Source: Hymenobacter aerilatus
Lineage (GTDB): Bacteria; Bacteroidota; Bacteroidia; Cytophagales; Hymenobacteraceae
Length of the DNA stretch: 64,000 nt
Direction: 5' to 3'
Assembly: GCF_022921095.1 (NCBI RefSeq)
Contig: NZ_CP095053.1
Span: 4,816,501-4,880,500 of the forward strand
Below the pieces are notes generated by a model, which did no database searches, was not told the origin of the DNA, and saw nothing but the letters and a program-made list of their open reading frames with translations. The position numbers were made by a program, and so were the translations under genes. How positions within the stretch are numbered: the first letter of the stretch is position 1; every line of letters starts with the position of its first letter. Below, piece after piece: positions 35,102-43,265 of this stretch.

Positions 35102-37045
35102 ATGATTGTTGAACCTGGTACTCTGCTGGCAGCCATAGACTCGCCCGACGACTTAAAAAAGCTCAGTCCCGAGCAGCTTGTACAACTCAGCCAGGAGCTC
35201 CGACAATTCATTATTGATTCTGTTTCCATCTACGGTGGTCATTTTGGGGCCTCGTTGGGCGTGGTGGAGCTGACTGTGGCCCTGCACTACGTTTTCAATA
35301 CCCCATACGATCAGCTGGTGTGGGATGTAGGCCACCAAGCGTATGGTCATAAAATCTTAACCGGCCGCCGCAATCAGTTTCCTACCAACCGGCGCTACCA
35401 CGGCATGTCGGGCTTCCCGAAGCGCACCGAGAGCGTATATGATGCCTTCGGGGTAGGGCATAGCAGCACCAGCATTGGGGCCGCGCTGGGCATGGCCGTA
35501 GCCAGTGAGTACAAAGGCGAGCACGACCGTCAGCATATTGCCGTGATTGGCGATGGTGCCATGACGGCCGGTATGGCTTTCGAAGCGCTCAACCATGCAG
35601 GGGTAGAAAAGTCTAACCTACTGGTGGTGCTCAACGACAACTGCATGAGCATCGACCCCAACGTGGGCGCGCTCAAAGAATACCTCACCGACATCACCAC
35701 CTCACGCACCTATAATAAAGTGCGCGACGAGCTGTGGAACGTGCTGGGCAAGCTTTCTAAGTTTGGCCCTAATCCGCAGCAGATTGCCCGCCGGGTAGAG
35801 CAGGCCATGAAGGCTACTTTGCTGAAGCAAGGCAATCTATTTGAGGCGCTGAAGTTCCGCTACTTCGGTCCCGTGGATGGACACGATGTGCAACACCTCG
35901 TCACCATCATGCGCGACCTGAAGAGCATTCCGGGTCCTAAGCTGTTACACTGCGTGACGGTGAAAGGCAAAGGTTACGCGTTGGCCGAAAAAGACCAGAC
36001 GCTGTGGCACGCGCCGGGTCTGTTCGATAAGATTACGGGCGAGATCTACAAGAAAATTCCCGACAAGCCCCAGCCGCCTAAATACCAGGATGTGTTTGGG
36101 CACACGCTGGTGGAGCTGGCCGAGCAAAACGACAAAGTGATGGGCGTGACGCCCGCCATGCCGTCGGGCTCGTCGATGAACCTGATGATGAAGGCCATGC
36201 CCGACCGCGCCTTCGACGTGGGCATTGCCGAGCAGCACGCCGTCACGTTCTCGGCCGGACTGGCTACGCAGGGGCTGGTGCCGTTCTGCAACATCTACTC
36301 GTCGTTTATGCAGCGCGCCTACGACCAGGTAGTGCACGACGTGGCTTTGCAAGACCTACACGTGGTATTCTGCCTCGACCGCGCCGGTTTTGCTGGTGCC
36401 GATGGCCCTACCCACCACGGCGCCTACGACCTCTCGTACATGCGTTCCATCCCAAACATGGTGGTAGCTGCCCCTATGAATGAGGAAGAGTTGCGGAACC
36501 TGATGTACACGGCCCAGTTGCCCGAAAACGCGGGGCCGTTTACCATTCGCTACCCCCGCGGCGAGGGTGTGATGCCGGAGTGGCGCACCCCGCTGAAAAA
36601 GCTGACGGTAGGCACCGGGCGCGTAGTGCGTGAGGGCGAAGGCGTGGCTATCCTGACCATCGGCCACATCGGCAACTACGCCGTGCGCGCCACCAAGGAG
36701 CTGGCTGCCGAGGGGCTCAGCACGGGCCACTACGACATGCGCTTCTGCAAGCCGCTGGACGAAGAAATGCTGCACGATGTATTCAGCCGCTACCGCGCCA
36801 TCGTGACCGTAGAGGATGGCTGCCTACCCGGCGGCTTTGGCTCGGCGGTGCTGGAGTTCATGGCCGACCACGGCTATTCCCTACCCGTGCGTCGCCTCGG
36901 CATCCCCGATAGGGTAGTGGAGCACGGCTCCCAAGACGAACTATACAAAGAATGCGGTTTCGACGCGGCTGGTATTGCCGCCGCTGTGCGCGAGATGAGC
37001 GGCAAAGTAGCCGCCTTCGCGCCTGTGGAAACGGTGCTGTTATAA
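35102..37045 (+). CDS. dxs: 1-Deoxy-D-xylulose-5-phosphate synthase
   Basis: Thiamine-diphosphate enzyme of 647 residues that joins pyruvate and glyceraldehyde 3-phosphate, the first step of the MEP isoprenoid pathway. Visible: GGHFGASLGVVELTVALHYV, WDVGHQAYGHKILTGR, the ThDP/Mg site IGDGAMTAGMAFEALNHAG with NDNCMSI, the catalytic Glu in VGIAEQHAVTFSAG, and DRAGFAGADGPTHHGAYDL. The transketolase C-terminal domain is complete. Confidence 0.97.
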   Translation: MIVEPGTLLAAIDSPDDLKKLSPEQLVQLSQELRQFIIDSVSIYGGHFGASLGVVELTVALHYVFNTPYDQLVWDVGHQAYGHKILTGRRNQFPTNRRYHGMSGFPKRTESVYDAFGVGHSSTSIGAALGMAVASEYKGEHDRQHIAVIGDGAMTAGMAFEALNHAGVEKSNLLVVLNDNCMSIDPNVGALKEYLTDITTSRTYNKVRDELWNVLGKLSKFGPNPQQIARRVEQAMKATLLKQGNLFEALKFRYFGPVDGHDVQHLVTIMRDLKSIPGPKLLHCVTVKGKGYALAEKDQTLWHAPGLFDKITGEIYKKIPDKPQPPKYQDVFGHTLVELAEQNDKVMGVTPAMPSGSSMNLMMKAMPDRAFDVGIAEQHAVTFSAGLATQGLVPFCNIYSSFMQRAYDQVVHDVALQDLHVVFCLDRAGFAGADGPTHHGAYDLSYMRSIPNMVVAAPMNEEELRNLMYTAQLPENAGPFTIRYPRGEGVMPEWRTPLKKLTVGTGRVVREGEGVAILTIGHIGNYAVRATKELAAEGLSTGHYDMRFCKPLDEEMLHDVFSRYRAIVTVEDGCLPGGFGSAVLEFMADHGYSLPVRRLGIPDRVVEHGSQDELYKECGFDAAGIAAAVREMSGKVAAFAPVETVLL

Positions 37046-37068
37046 GAATCTAGTTTTTCAATACTATA

Positions 37069-37105
37069 GAAAGCCCCGCCGGACGTTGCGTCCGGCGGGG
37101 CTTTC
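37069..37105. terminator. Bidirectional terminator between dxs and the nuclease-like gene
   Basis: A perfect 17-bp stem (37069-37085 with 37089-37105) with a 3-base loop lies between convergent genes and ends 4 bases from the nuclease-like stop. Confidence 0.8.
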
Positions 37106-37109
37106 TGGT

Positions 37110-37661
37110 TTATTTCACCTGCAATTCACTTTCGCTGCAATAACGCAGGCGAATGGGGCGTGATGCACCTTGCTGAATTTTTTGTTGCAGCGAAACGCTT
37201 TGGTCACGCCAATGAGCACCATTCTGGGGAATCTGTTTGGAAAAACCGACGCTGGCGTAGGCATATACTGTTTCGTTTGCTTGGATAATCTCCCGGTCGA
37301 AGAAATCCCGAATGCTGGCCGCAAGTTGATCAAGACAGGTGCCGGGGTTGGCGTGGCGCGTTGTTTCTGAGGTTTTGAACTCGATAAAATGTAACTGATC
37401 GGCGATAATCAACACACAATCGCAGCGCTCCGCATCAGCGGAGGTGTACAGGCATTTATCTATAGCCAGCATATGTACTTCCCTCTGATTAGGGTTAACA
37501 ACATGTATATCTGACTTTGCCCGGCGATGTTCTATAACTAGGCACGGCTGCTCAGACGGAGGTGATGGGTCGTGAACGAAAGAACTTGAATGAGCATGAA
37601 CATGCAGGCACACTTGCTGCTGAAGCTGTGCCCGAAACACAGCGGAGATGCGCTGAATCAT
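37110..37661 (-). CDS. Small protein with PD-(D/E)XK-like motif, partner of the upstream ATPase
   Basis: A 183-residue protein that I cannot place in a named family. The middle reads CDCVLIIADQLHFIEFKTSE: Asp81, then Glu94-x-Lys96 on a hydrophobic strand, the order expected of a PD-(D/E)XK nuclease core, followed by Gln112 in a helix (DQLAASIRDFF). The first 60 residues have no clear feature. Its ATG overlaps the ATPase stop by 4 bases (ATGA, 37658-37661), so the two proteins are translationally coupled. A nuclease activity is inference; a non-catalytic restriction-fold protein is possible. Confidence 0.55.
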   Translation of the reverse strand: MIQRISAVFRAQLQQQVCLHVHAHSSSFVHDPSPPSEQPCLVIEHRRAKSDIHVVNPNQREVHMLAIDKCLYTSADAERCDCVLIIADQLHFIEFKTSETTRHANPGTCLDQLAASIRDFFDREIIQANETVYAYASVGFSKQIPQNGAHWRDQSVSLQQKIQQGASRPIRLRYCSESELQVK

Positions 37662-38914
37662 TCTACTTCTAACCCAGCATTTATATCCAATAATTTTTCG
37701 AACTCACTGCTCTCTGCACCCGCTATTGCGTCCAACATATTGTAACTGATTAATCCTGTTTCCGGATTTACAATAGAATATATCCCATTTTCTTTTTGTC
37801 CTTCTACATGGTAGCAAGCAAACTCTTTCGGATTTATCCAGCTTTCACGCGGCACAACCTTCGCCACATCATCCGCTCGATCAGGATGATTTTCCACTAC
37901 TTGGTAGGCATAAAGGAGCAGGTTGATGTGGGAAAGAATGTATGGGCTGTGTGTAGTGATGGTCAAATCATTCTCGCCTTTCGTGCATTTTTCTACCAAC
38001 CAGTTCATCAAACCCTGTTGTGCTGTAGGATATAGGTTGAGTTCTGGCTCTTCCACAATAAAACTATGCGTTATTTCTTTTTGACGAGATAAATATTCTA
38101 ATACAACAAGCATAGGGGTAGTTGATTGAATGCCACTTGCTGTCTCTGATATTTTTAAAGGAAATAGCTCGTTTGTTACGATTAAATCCTGTTCGTTATC
38201 TCTGAAAAAATCAATGCCTAAGAATGAAATGCGTAAAATATTTATTATTTCACGAGCTTGAAAATAAATATTGGCAAAGCTAGATAATGTTTTTGGTAAA
38301 CCAATGTCATTATTTATAAAACCAGCCCAAGATTTTCTTATTGCTGCGACAAATATCCTTTCAGAAGGTATGTAATAAGTTTCAAGTGGGAATATATTCT
38401 TCTTGTAAAATAGATCGACTACTTTTTTCTCTAATTCATTTTTTACTGATATTATAGTTTTTTCTAAATCGCTATCGTCGATATCAACGATTCCACCTTT
38501 TTGTAATTTAGAGGATATGTCTGCTTTTACTTTTTCAATATCTACTTCTGATTTATTGATAATGAAATCGTTAAATTCGTTGTTGGGTATATTGTATCCA
38601 TGTGTTTGAGGTTGTAATAAGTTATCAAAGTTCATAGTTTCAGGATTACCTATATTAATGCCGACCCCTTTTGAATTAGTCCAGTCAATATTAGTGTCAG
38701 GCTGAATGTAGTTTTCCATAGACACATCTGCAAAGGATAGGTTAGCATCAAAAAAACCTTCCTTATTAATTTGACCTTTTCTCAATATAGCTGCCAATTT
38801 CGCCAGCGTACTCTTCCCCCCACCCGTCGGTCCAATAAATACCGTCACCCGTTTGAAATCCACGGTAGCATCTTTAATCGGGCCGAAGTTCTTGACAATC
38901 AGTTGCTCGTTCAT
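37658..38914 (-). CDS. ABC/OLD-type AAA ATPase of a two-gene putative defence unit
   Basis: A 418-residue protein starting MNEQLIVKNFGPIKDATVDF, the opening of SMC/RecF/OLD-like ATPases. Walker A is GPTGGGKST (28-36); the Walker B region is SFIVEEPELNLYP (Glu288-289 region) and the switch His is in TTHSPYIL (about 322). An insertion of about 150 residues, partly helical and rich in Asn, Asp, Ile and Lys, separates the halves. Base use is visibly AT-rich against the GC-rich neighbours, a sign of transfer. No TOPRIM domain follows, unlike OLD; the effector role may fall to the overlapping downstream gene. Confidence 0.75.
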   Translation of the reverse strand: MNEQLIVKNFGPIKDATVDFKRVTVFIGPTGGGKSTLAKLAAILRKGQINKEGFFDANLSFADVSMENYIQPDTNIDWTNSKGVGINIGNPETMNFDNLLQPQTHGYNIPNNEFNDFIINKSEVDIEKVKADISSKLQKGGIVDIDDSDLEKTIISVKNELEKKVVDLFYKKNIFPLETYYIPSERIFVAAIRKSWAGFINNDIGLPKTLSSFANIYFQAREIINILRISFLGIDFFRDNEQDLIVTNELFPLKISETASGIQSTTPMLVVLEYLSRQKEITHSFIVEEPELNLYPTAQQGLMNWLVEKCTKGENDLTITTHSPYILSHINLLLYAYQVVENHPDRADDVAKVVPRESWINPKEFACYHVEGQKENGIYSIVNPETGLISYNMLDAIAGAESSEFEKLLDINAGLEVE

Positions 38915-38950
38915 AACAGTAGGGTAGTAAGCCGCCGAAGTGGCGGGAAA

Positions 38951-38958
38951 CAAAGGTA
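38951..38958 (-). promoter_or_regulatory. Candidate -7 promoter element of the ATPase-nuclease unit
   Basis: TACCTTTG on the minus strand, about 37 bases before the ATPase ATG. It matches the host consensus, so the unit may be expressed although its coding base use is foreign. Confidence 0.4.
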
Positions 38959-39012
38959 ACTTTTAACGTAAACCGGTGAACATCTGGTTTTGCTATCAAC
39001 GTTTTCTTCCCC

Positions 39013-39774
39013 ATGCCCCAGCAGCCTACCCTCGTCTTTCTCCACGGCTTCATTGAAAGCCGCGACATCTGGACTGATTTCACCCGCGACTTCCCCGACG
39101 CCTACCCCGTTTTCGTGCCCGACTTGCTGGGTCACGGTAGCAATTCTGTGCCCGTAGCCAACTACTCTATGCGCGCCCAGGCTGAGTATGTGGCGGAGCA
39201 GCTACGCCAGCAGCAGATCGAAAAAGCCGTGCTGATAGGCCACAGCATGGGCGGCTACATAGCCCTGGCACTAGCCGAGCAGCGGCCGGAGCTGGTAGCG
39301 GGACTGTGCCTGTTCAACTCCTCCGCCCTGGCCGATACCGAAGAGAAAAAGCAGGCCCGCGAGAAGAATATCGACTTCATTGAGCGGCACGGGGTAGAGA
39401 AATTCATGAATTCCTTTGTGCGCCCCTTGTTCTCGCCTGCCCACCGCGACTCGATGCCCGAGCAGTTGCGGATGCTGGAAGATATCGGCAAAGCCACGCC
39501 TAAAGAAACCTTTATTGGGGGCTTGCGTGCCATGGCCGCTCGCGCCGACCGCACGCAGGTGCTGCGCGAAGCGCAGTTCCCGGTGTTGGTTATTGCCGGC
39601 AAAGACGACGTAGCCGTGCCTTTTGAGCAATCGGTAGAAGTGGCGCAGCTGGCACCCGTTACCTATGCGCTGTTTCTGGCGGAGGTAGGGCACTTAGCCT
39701 ACCTGGAAGCGCCAGAACGCACGCGGCAAGCAATACTGGACCTTGCGGCGGTTTGTAAGGAATTAGGCAGTTAG
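39013..39774 (+). CDS. Alpha/beta hydrolase
   Basis: A 253-residue serine hydrolase fold: oxyanion block LVFLHGFIESRDIW, nucleophile elbow IGHSMGGYIALALAEQ (Ser about 78), acid in VIAGKDDVAVP and His in EVGHLAYLEAPE. Cap composition does not reveal the substrate. Its 3' end overlaps the convergent M48 gene by 12 bases, so no separate terminator is possible there. Confidence 0.88.
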   Translation: MPQQPTLVFLHGFIESRDIWTDFTRDFPDAYPVFVPDLLGHGSNSVPVANYSMRAQAEYVAEQLRQQQIEKAVLIGHSMGGYIALALAEQRPELVAGLCLFNSSALADTEEKKQAREKNIDFIERHGVEKFMNSFVRPLFSPAHRDSMPEQLRMLEDIGKATPKETFIGGLRAMAARADRTQVLREAQFPVLVIAGKDDVAVPFEQSVEVAQLAPVTYALFLAEVGHLAYLEAPERTRQAILDLAAVCKELGS

Positions 39775-41907
39775 GGCTTCCGGGGCTGTGGCGTACAGCG
39801 TGGCATACTCAGCTGCGGCTTGTTCCTGCAACCGCAACACCACGCCCAGATTCTTGAAATACAGCCGACGGTAGCGCTCCATTGTCGTGTCGAGCAGATT
39901 GGCAAACGTGTTCAACCACGTATCATCGAGCACGACGGTAGTAGGTAGGGGCATGTCTTGCAGCACGTAAGACCCTATAGTGGCAAAGGCTTCGAGGTGG
40001 CTTAGGGGAAGCAAGGTGGTGATTTGGCTGGCTTTTAATACAAGAGATACGCTTTCCTCCAACTGGCCAAACTGTGTAATGTATAGCTTCCGTTGTTTCG
40101 CCGTCAACTCACCAAGCTTGATGATTTCCTGTATCTGGACGTGCAAGTCACGCAAGGAATTGCGAGTGGTTATAAAACCGTTTCGTAAGTGAAGTTGCAG
40201 TTCGTAGCGTGCTTGCCACTCAGCGCGTAGCGTGGGTAGGGCCTCTAGAAGATGCCAGTGCAAGGCCGCCGAGCGCTCGTCAAATTCCTCAACCCAGAGC
40301 GTGTGCGCGTGGTTTTGCTGCACCAGTTGCTGAGTTATGATATCGGCCTGCTGGGCAGGGTAGGAGGTGCCCGCTACGGTGAAAGTGGTGTCGCGTGTTT
40401 GCTTGCTGGTGAATAATGCTAGCTTTTCCAGGTCCTGCTGCCGGGTCTTGAAGGCGGCCATGCGCTCTTGTAGATCCGGCCCGTAGAGGGAGGTGCGCTG
40501 TGCCAGCAAGGGTAGGCCGCTAGGTAACTCGGTGGCTAGTTCCTGCGCCTTTGATAGCGGCACGTCTGCTATCAGGCGGTGGTCGTATACCTCGGCGTAA
40601 TCGGTGTGGTAGGTCATGCCAGAGGTTTCGGCCGACAGGAAGGCTTCCACCTCGGAAGCAGCTACGGGTGGTGTGCTGCCATTCACAGCAGAGTTTTGGT
40701 AGAGCTTGGCTGTCACCAGTCGCCGCACATCGTCGGGTTGAGTGAACAGCAGCCAGGGCGAACGGTCGTCGGCCGGAGCTGAGACGAAAGTGGCGTAGGC
40801 GTGCTGCTCGCGTAAGTAATCGGCTGGGTGGCTCGCGTACATGTCCGCCTTCAGCGTCACTTCATCCGCCTTAAACAGAAACTCAGTTGGAGTTGTGGAG
40901 GTCGTACTAGCCCGGAAGGTAGCAGGAACGGTCTGGTCGTCTTGCAGGCGTAGCGTTTGATGATAAAATACGTCGTCGGTCACCAGGCTGTGTTCCAAGG
41001 CAGTACCCAGTTGCGCCAGCGCCAGCTGATAAGCAGCCTGTGCGCGGTTTACCTGATATAGTGTATTGACAAGGGCCGCTGAGCCCGCTACCCGCACCGC
41101 CACGCGGTCGGCCTGAAACTCCATCTCCCGCGACAGGCGAGCATGCACTAGGTTCACGCCCTGGTAGGCCAGCTCCAGCACCTTGCGCACCAGCCACACC
41201 AGCGCCGTGAGACCCCACGCCACGGCTGATACGCGAATATCTAAGCGGCGCCAGCGGTCCAGCATCTCATCCCACTTGTCACGCCCATACACGATGTCGT
41301 GCAGCAGCAAGTTGGCCGAGTATACATAGCTGCCTAAGCGCATGCTGCTCTGGGCGAAGTGGCCAAACTCGTGTGCCAGCGTAGCCTTAAATTCTGACAG
41401 CGTGAGGGCATTTACCAACCCCGCACCGATAAGCAGATTTTTGCGCACGGGCCAAATCAGGCTCAGCAAGGGCCGCTCGTAGAACACCGCCGCATTCACC
41501 TCAGACGATAGGTAGATGTGTTTGGGACGGGGCGCACCAGTATCGGCGCAAAGCTGCTCGATGAAGGCCAGCAGCTGCGGGTGAGCCTCCGGCACCAACC
41601 GCAAGTGATTGTTGTGGTCAGTTTGATTGCTTTTGAAAACGAACTTCAGCAGGAAAACCAGCAGCATAGCGGCCGCCACCACCGCACCTAGGTGCAGCAA
41701 AAAAGGCCAAGTGCCGTGACCACCAAAAGGCATCGTTGCTACCCAATAGAGCAGGTAGCCGGCCCCTACTAGCAGCGCAATATAGATAGCCAGGAATAGC
41801 ACAATGCTGAGCAATGTGGCGCCCACCATCAGGCGGTAGTTGGAGGAGGAAGCCGTGAAATCGGTAGGCAGTTGGGTGGTGCTGGCGGGGTAAAGCGCAG
41901 TAGCCAT
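39763..41907 (-). CDS. M48 family membrane metallopeptidase
   Basis: A 714-residue protein with membrane helices at about 28-57 and 67-90, then the zinc motif HEFGH (179-183) in KATLAHEFGHFAQ, and the third ligand Glu in SREMEFQADRVAVRVAG (about 265). This is the HtpX/Ste24-type arrangement. The long C-terminal part (about 300-714) is helical and unassigned, which makes it about twice the size of HtpX. It probably takes part in membrane protein quality control. Confidence 0.85.
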   Translation of the reverse strand: MATALYPASTTQLPTDFTASSSNYRLMVGATLLSIVLFLAIYIALLVGAGYLLYWVATMPFGGHGTWPFLLHLGAVVAAAMLLVFLLKFVFKSNQTDHNNHLRLVPEAHPQLLAFIEQLCADTGAPRPKHIYLSSEVNAAVFYERPLLSLIWPVRKNLLIGAGLVNALTLSEFKATLAHEFGHFAQSSMRLGSYVYSANLLLHDIVYGRDKWDEMLDRWRRLDIRVSAVAWGLTALVWLVRKVLELAYQGVNLVHARLSREMEFQADRVAVRVAGSAALVNTLYQVNRAQAAYQLALAQLGTALEHSLVTDDVFYHQTLRLQDDQTVPATFRASTTSTTPTEFLFKADEVTLKADMYASHPADYLREQHAYATFVSAPADDRSPWLLFTQPDDVRRLVTAKLYQNSAVNGSTPPVAASEVEAFLSAETSGMTYHTDYAEVYDHRLIADVPLSKAQELATELPSGLPLLAQRTSLYGPDLQERMAAFKTRQQDLEKLALFTSKQTRDTTFTVAGTSYPAQQADIITQQLVQQNHAHTLWVEEFDERSAALHWHLLEALPTLRAEWQARYELQLHLRNGFITTRNSLRDLHVQIQEIIKLGELTAKQRKLYITQFGQLEESVSLVLKASQITTLLPLSHLEAFATIGSYVLQDMPLPTTVVLDDTWLNTFANLLDTTMERYRRLYFKNLGVVLRLQEQAAAEYATLYATAPEALTA

Positions 41908-42049
41908 CAGTCGATAAAATAAAAGGGTAGTAATGGATAATGGCTGCTAGAATACGCTAAAAATCAGCGCTTACCAACAGCGGTAAGTAAAATAGTAGGA
42001 AAGGGAAGTTGGAAATAAATAAAGTGATACTAAGCCGGCATCTAATACG

Positions 42050-42092
42050 AAAAATGCCCGGACCTTCTGCATAGAGTACAGAAAATCCGAGC
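42050..42092 (-). terminator. Rho-independent terminator after asd
   Basis: Arms 42056-42069 and 42079-42092 pair over 14 bp with three wobbles; on the minus strand the stem is followed by ATTTTT. Confidence 0.65.
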
Positions 42093-42114
42093 AAAGTATA
42101 CGGGAGGCGAAGCC

Positions 42115-43110
42115 CTACCCAATCAACCCCATTCCTACCATCGCTTCGGCAATTTGCACGGCGTTGGTGGCGGCGCCTTTACGTAGGTTGTCAGCCACTA
42201 CCCACATGTTGAGAGTACGGGGCTGGGTTTCGTCGCGGCGGAGACGGCCGACGAGCACAGCGTCTTTGCCGTGGGCGTCTTTAGGCATAGGATACACGTT
42301 GTTTTTCACGTCGTCTACCAGCTCCACGCCTTCGGTCTGGCGCAGCAGCTCGCGCACTTCGTCTAGGTCAAACTCCTCGGCAAACTCCACATTCACTGAT
42401 TCCGAGTGGCCGCCCATCACGGGGATGCGCACAGTAGTGGCCGTCACGCGGATGCTGTCGTCGCCGAAGATTTTCTTGGTTTCCTTCACCATTTTCATCT
42501 CCTCCTTGGTATAGCCGTTGTCCTCGAACACGTCGATGTGGGGCAGCACGTTCAGGTCGATGCGGTGGGGGTAGGCGGGGTTGCTGGCATCCTGGCCGGC
42601 GCGCTCCTCCAGCAACTGGTCCACAGCTTTTTTGCCGGTGCCCGTCACGCTCTGGTAAGTGCTTACCACAATGCGCTGCGCCTTATACTTCTCGTGTAGC
42701 TTATTGAGCGCCACCACCATCTGAATAGTCGAACAGTTGGGGTTGGCAATGATTTTATCATCGGCCGTCAGCTCTTTGGCGTTGATTTCGGGCACCACCA
42801 GCTTCTTGGTGGGGTCCATGCGCCAGGCCGAGGAGTTGTCAATTACGACGGTGCCTACCTCGGCAAAGCGCGGAGCCTCCTCCTTGCTGGTAGAGCCGCC
42901 GGCCGAGAAAATAGCCACATCGGGGCGAGCCGCTACGGCATCGTCCATGCTCACTACCTTGTATTTTTTACCCTGAAATTCGATTTCCTGGCCTACCGAT
43001 TTGGCAGAGGCCACGGGTAGAAGCTCGGTGACCGGGAAATTCCGCTCGGCCAACACTTTCAGCATTTCGCCCCCGACCAGGCCGGTGGCACCTACTACGG
43101 CTACTTTCAT
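42115..43110 (-). CDS. asd: Aspartate-semialdehyde dehydrogenase
   Basis: NADPH enzyme of 331 residues that reduces aspartyl phosphate to aspartate semialdehyde, the shared precursor of lysine, threonine and methionine. The Rossmann GATGLVG loop is at 7-13, the catalytic Cys126 in ANPNCSTIQMV, and the His in PVMGGHSESVNVEF. The ATG at 43110 (MKVAVVGATG) is chosen; the frame is open 40 codons upstream without homology. Confidence 0.96.
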   Translation of the reverse strand: MKVAVVGATGLVGGEMLKVLAERNFPVTELLPVASAKSVGQEIEFQGKKYKVVSMDDAVAARPDVAIFSAGGSTSKEEAPRFAEVGTVVIDNSSAWRMDPTKKLVVPEINAKELTADDKIIANPNCSTIQMVVALNKLHEKYKAQRIVVSTYQSVTGTGKKAVDQLLEERAGQDASNPAYPHRIDLNVLPHIDVFEDNGYTKEEMKMVKETKKIFGDDSIRVTATTVRIPVMGGHSESVNVEFAEEFDLDEVRELLRQTEGVELVDDVKNNVYPMPKDAHGKDAVLVGRLRRDETQPRTLNMWVVADNLRKGAATNAVQIAEAMVGMGLIG

Positions 43111-43265
43111 GGTTGTTAAAAAAAATGAGTAGAACAGTAAAGGTACGTGCCGCTGCTCTTTTTCGCAGCAGAATTTGAATTTCCTGATGCAATACGCAAA
43201 GGTTGGCGCGTATTCTGCGTGAGAATGCAACGCGCACCGTGCCGCGAATTACTAGTTCTATCCTC

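Noticed and set aside
43203..43265. Earlier in-frame start for the lamin-tail protein
   Set aside because: Adds 21 charged residues before a clean signal peptide that begins at the GTG at 43266.
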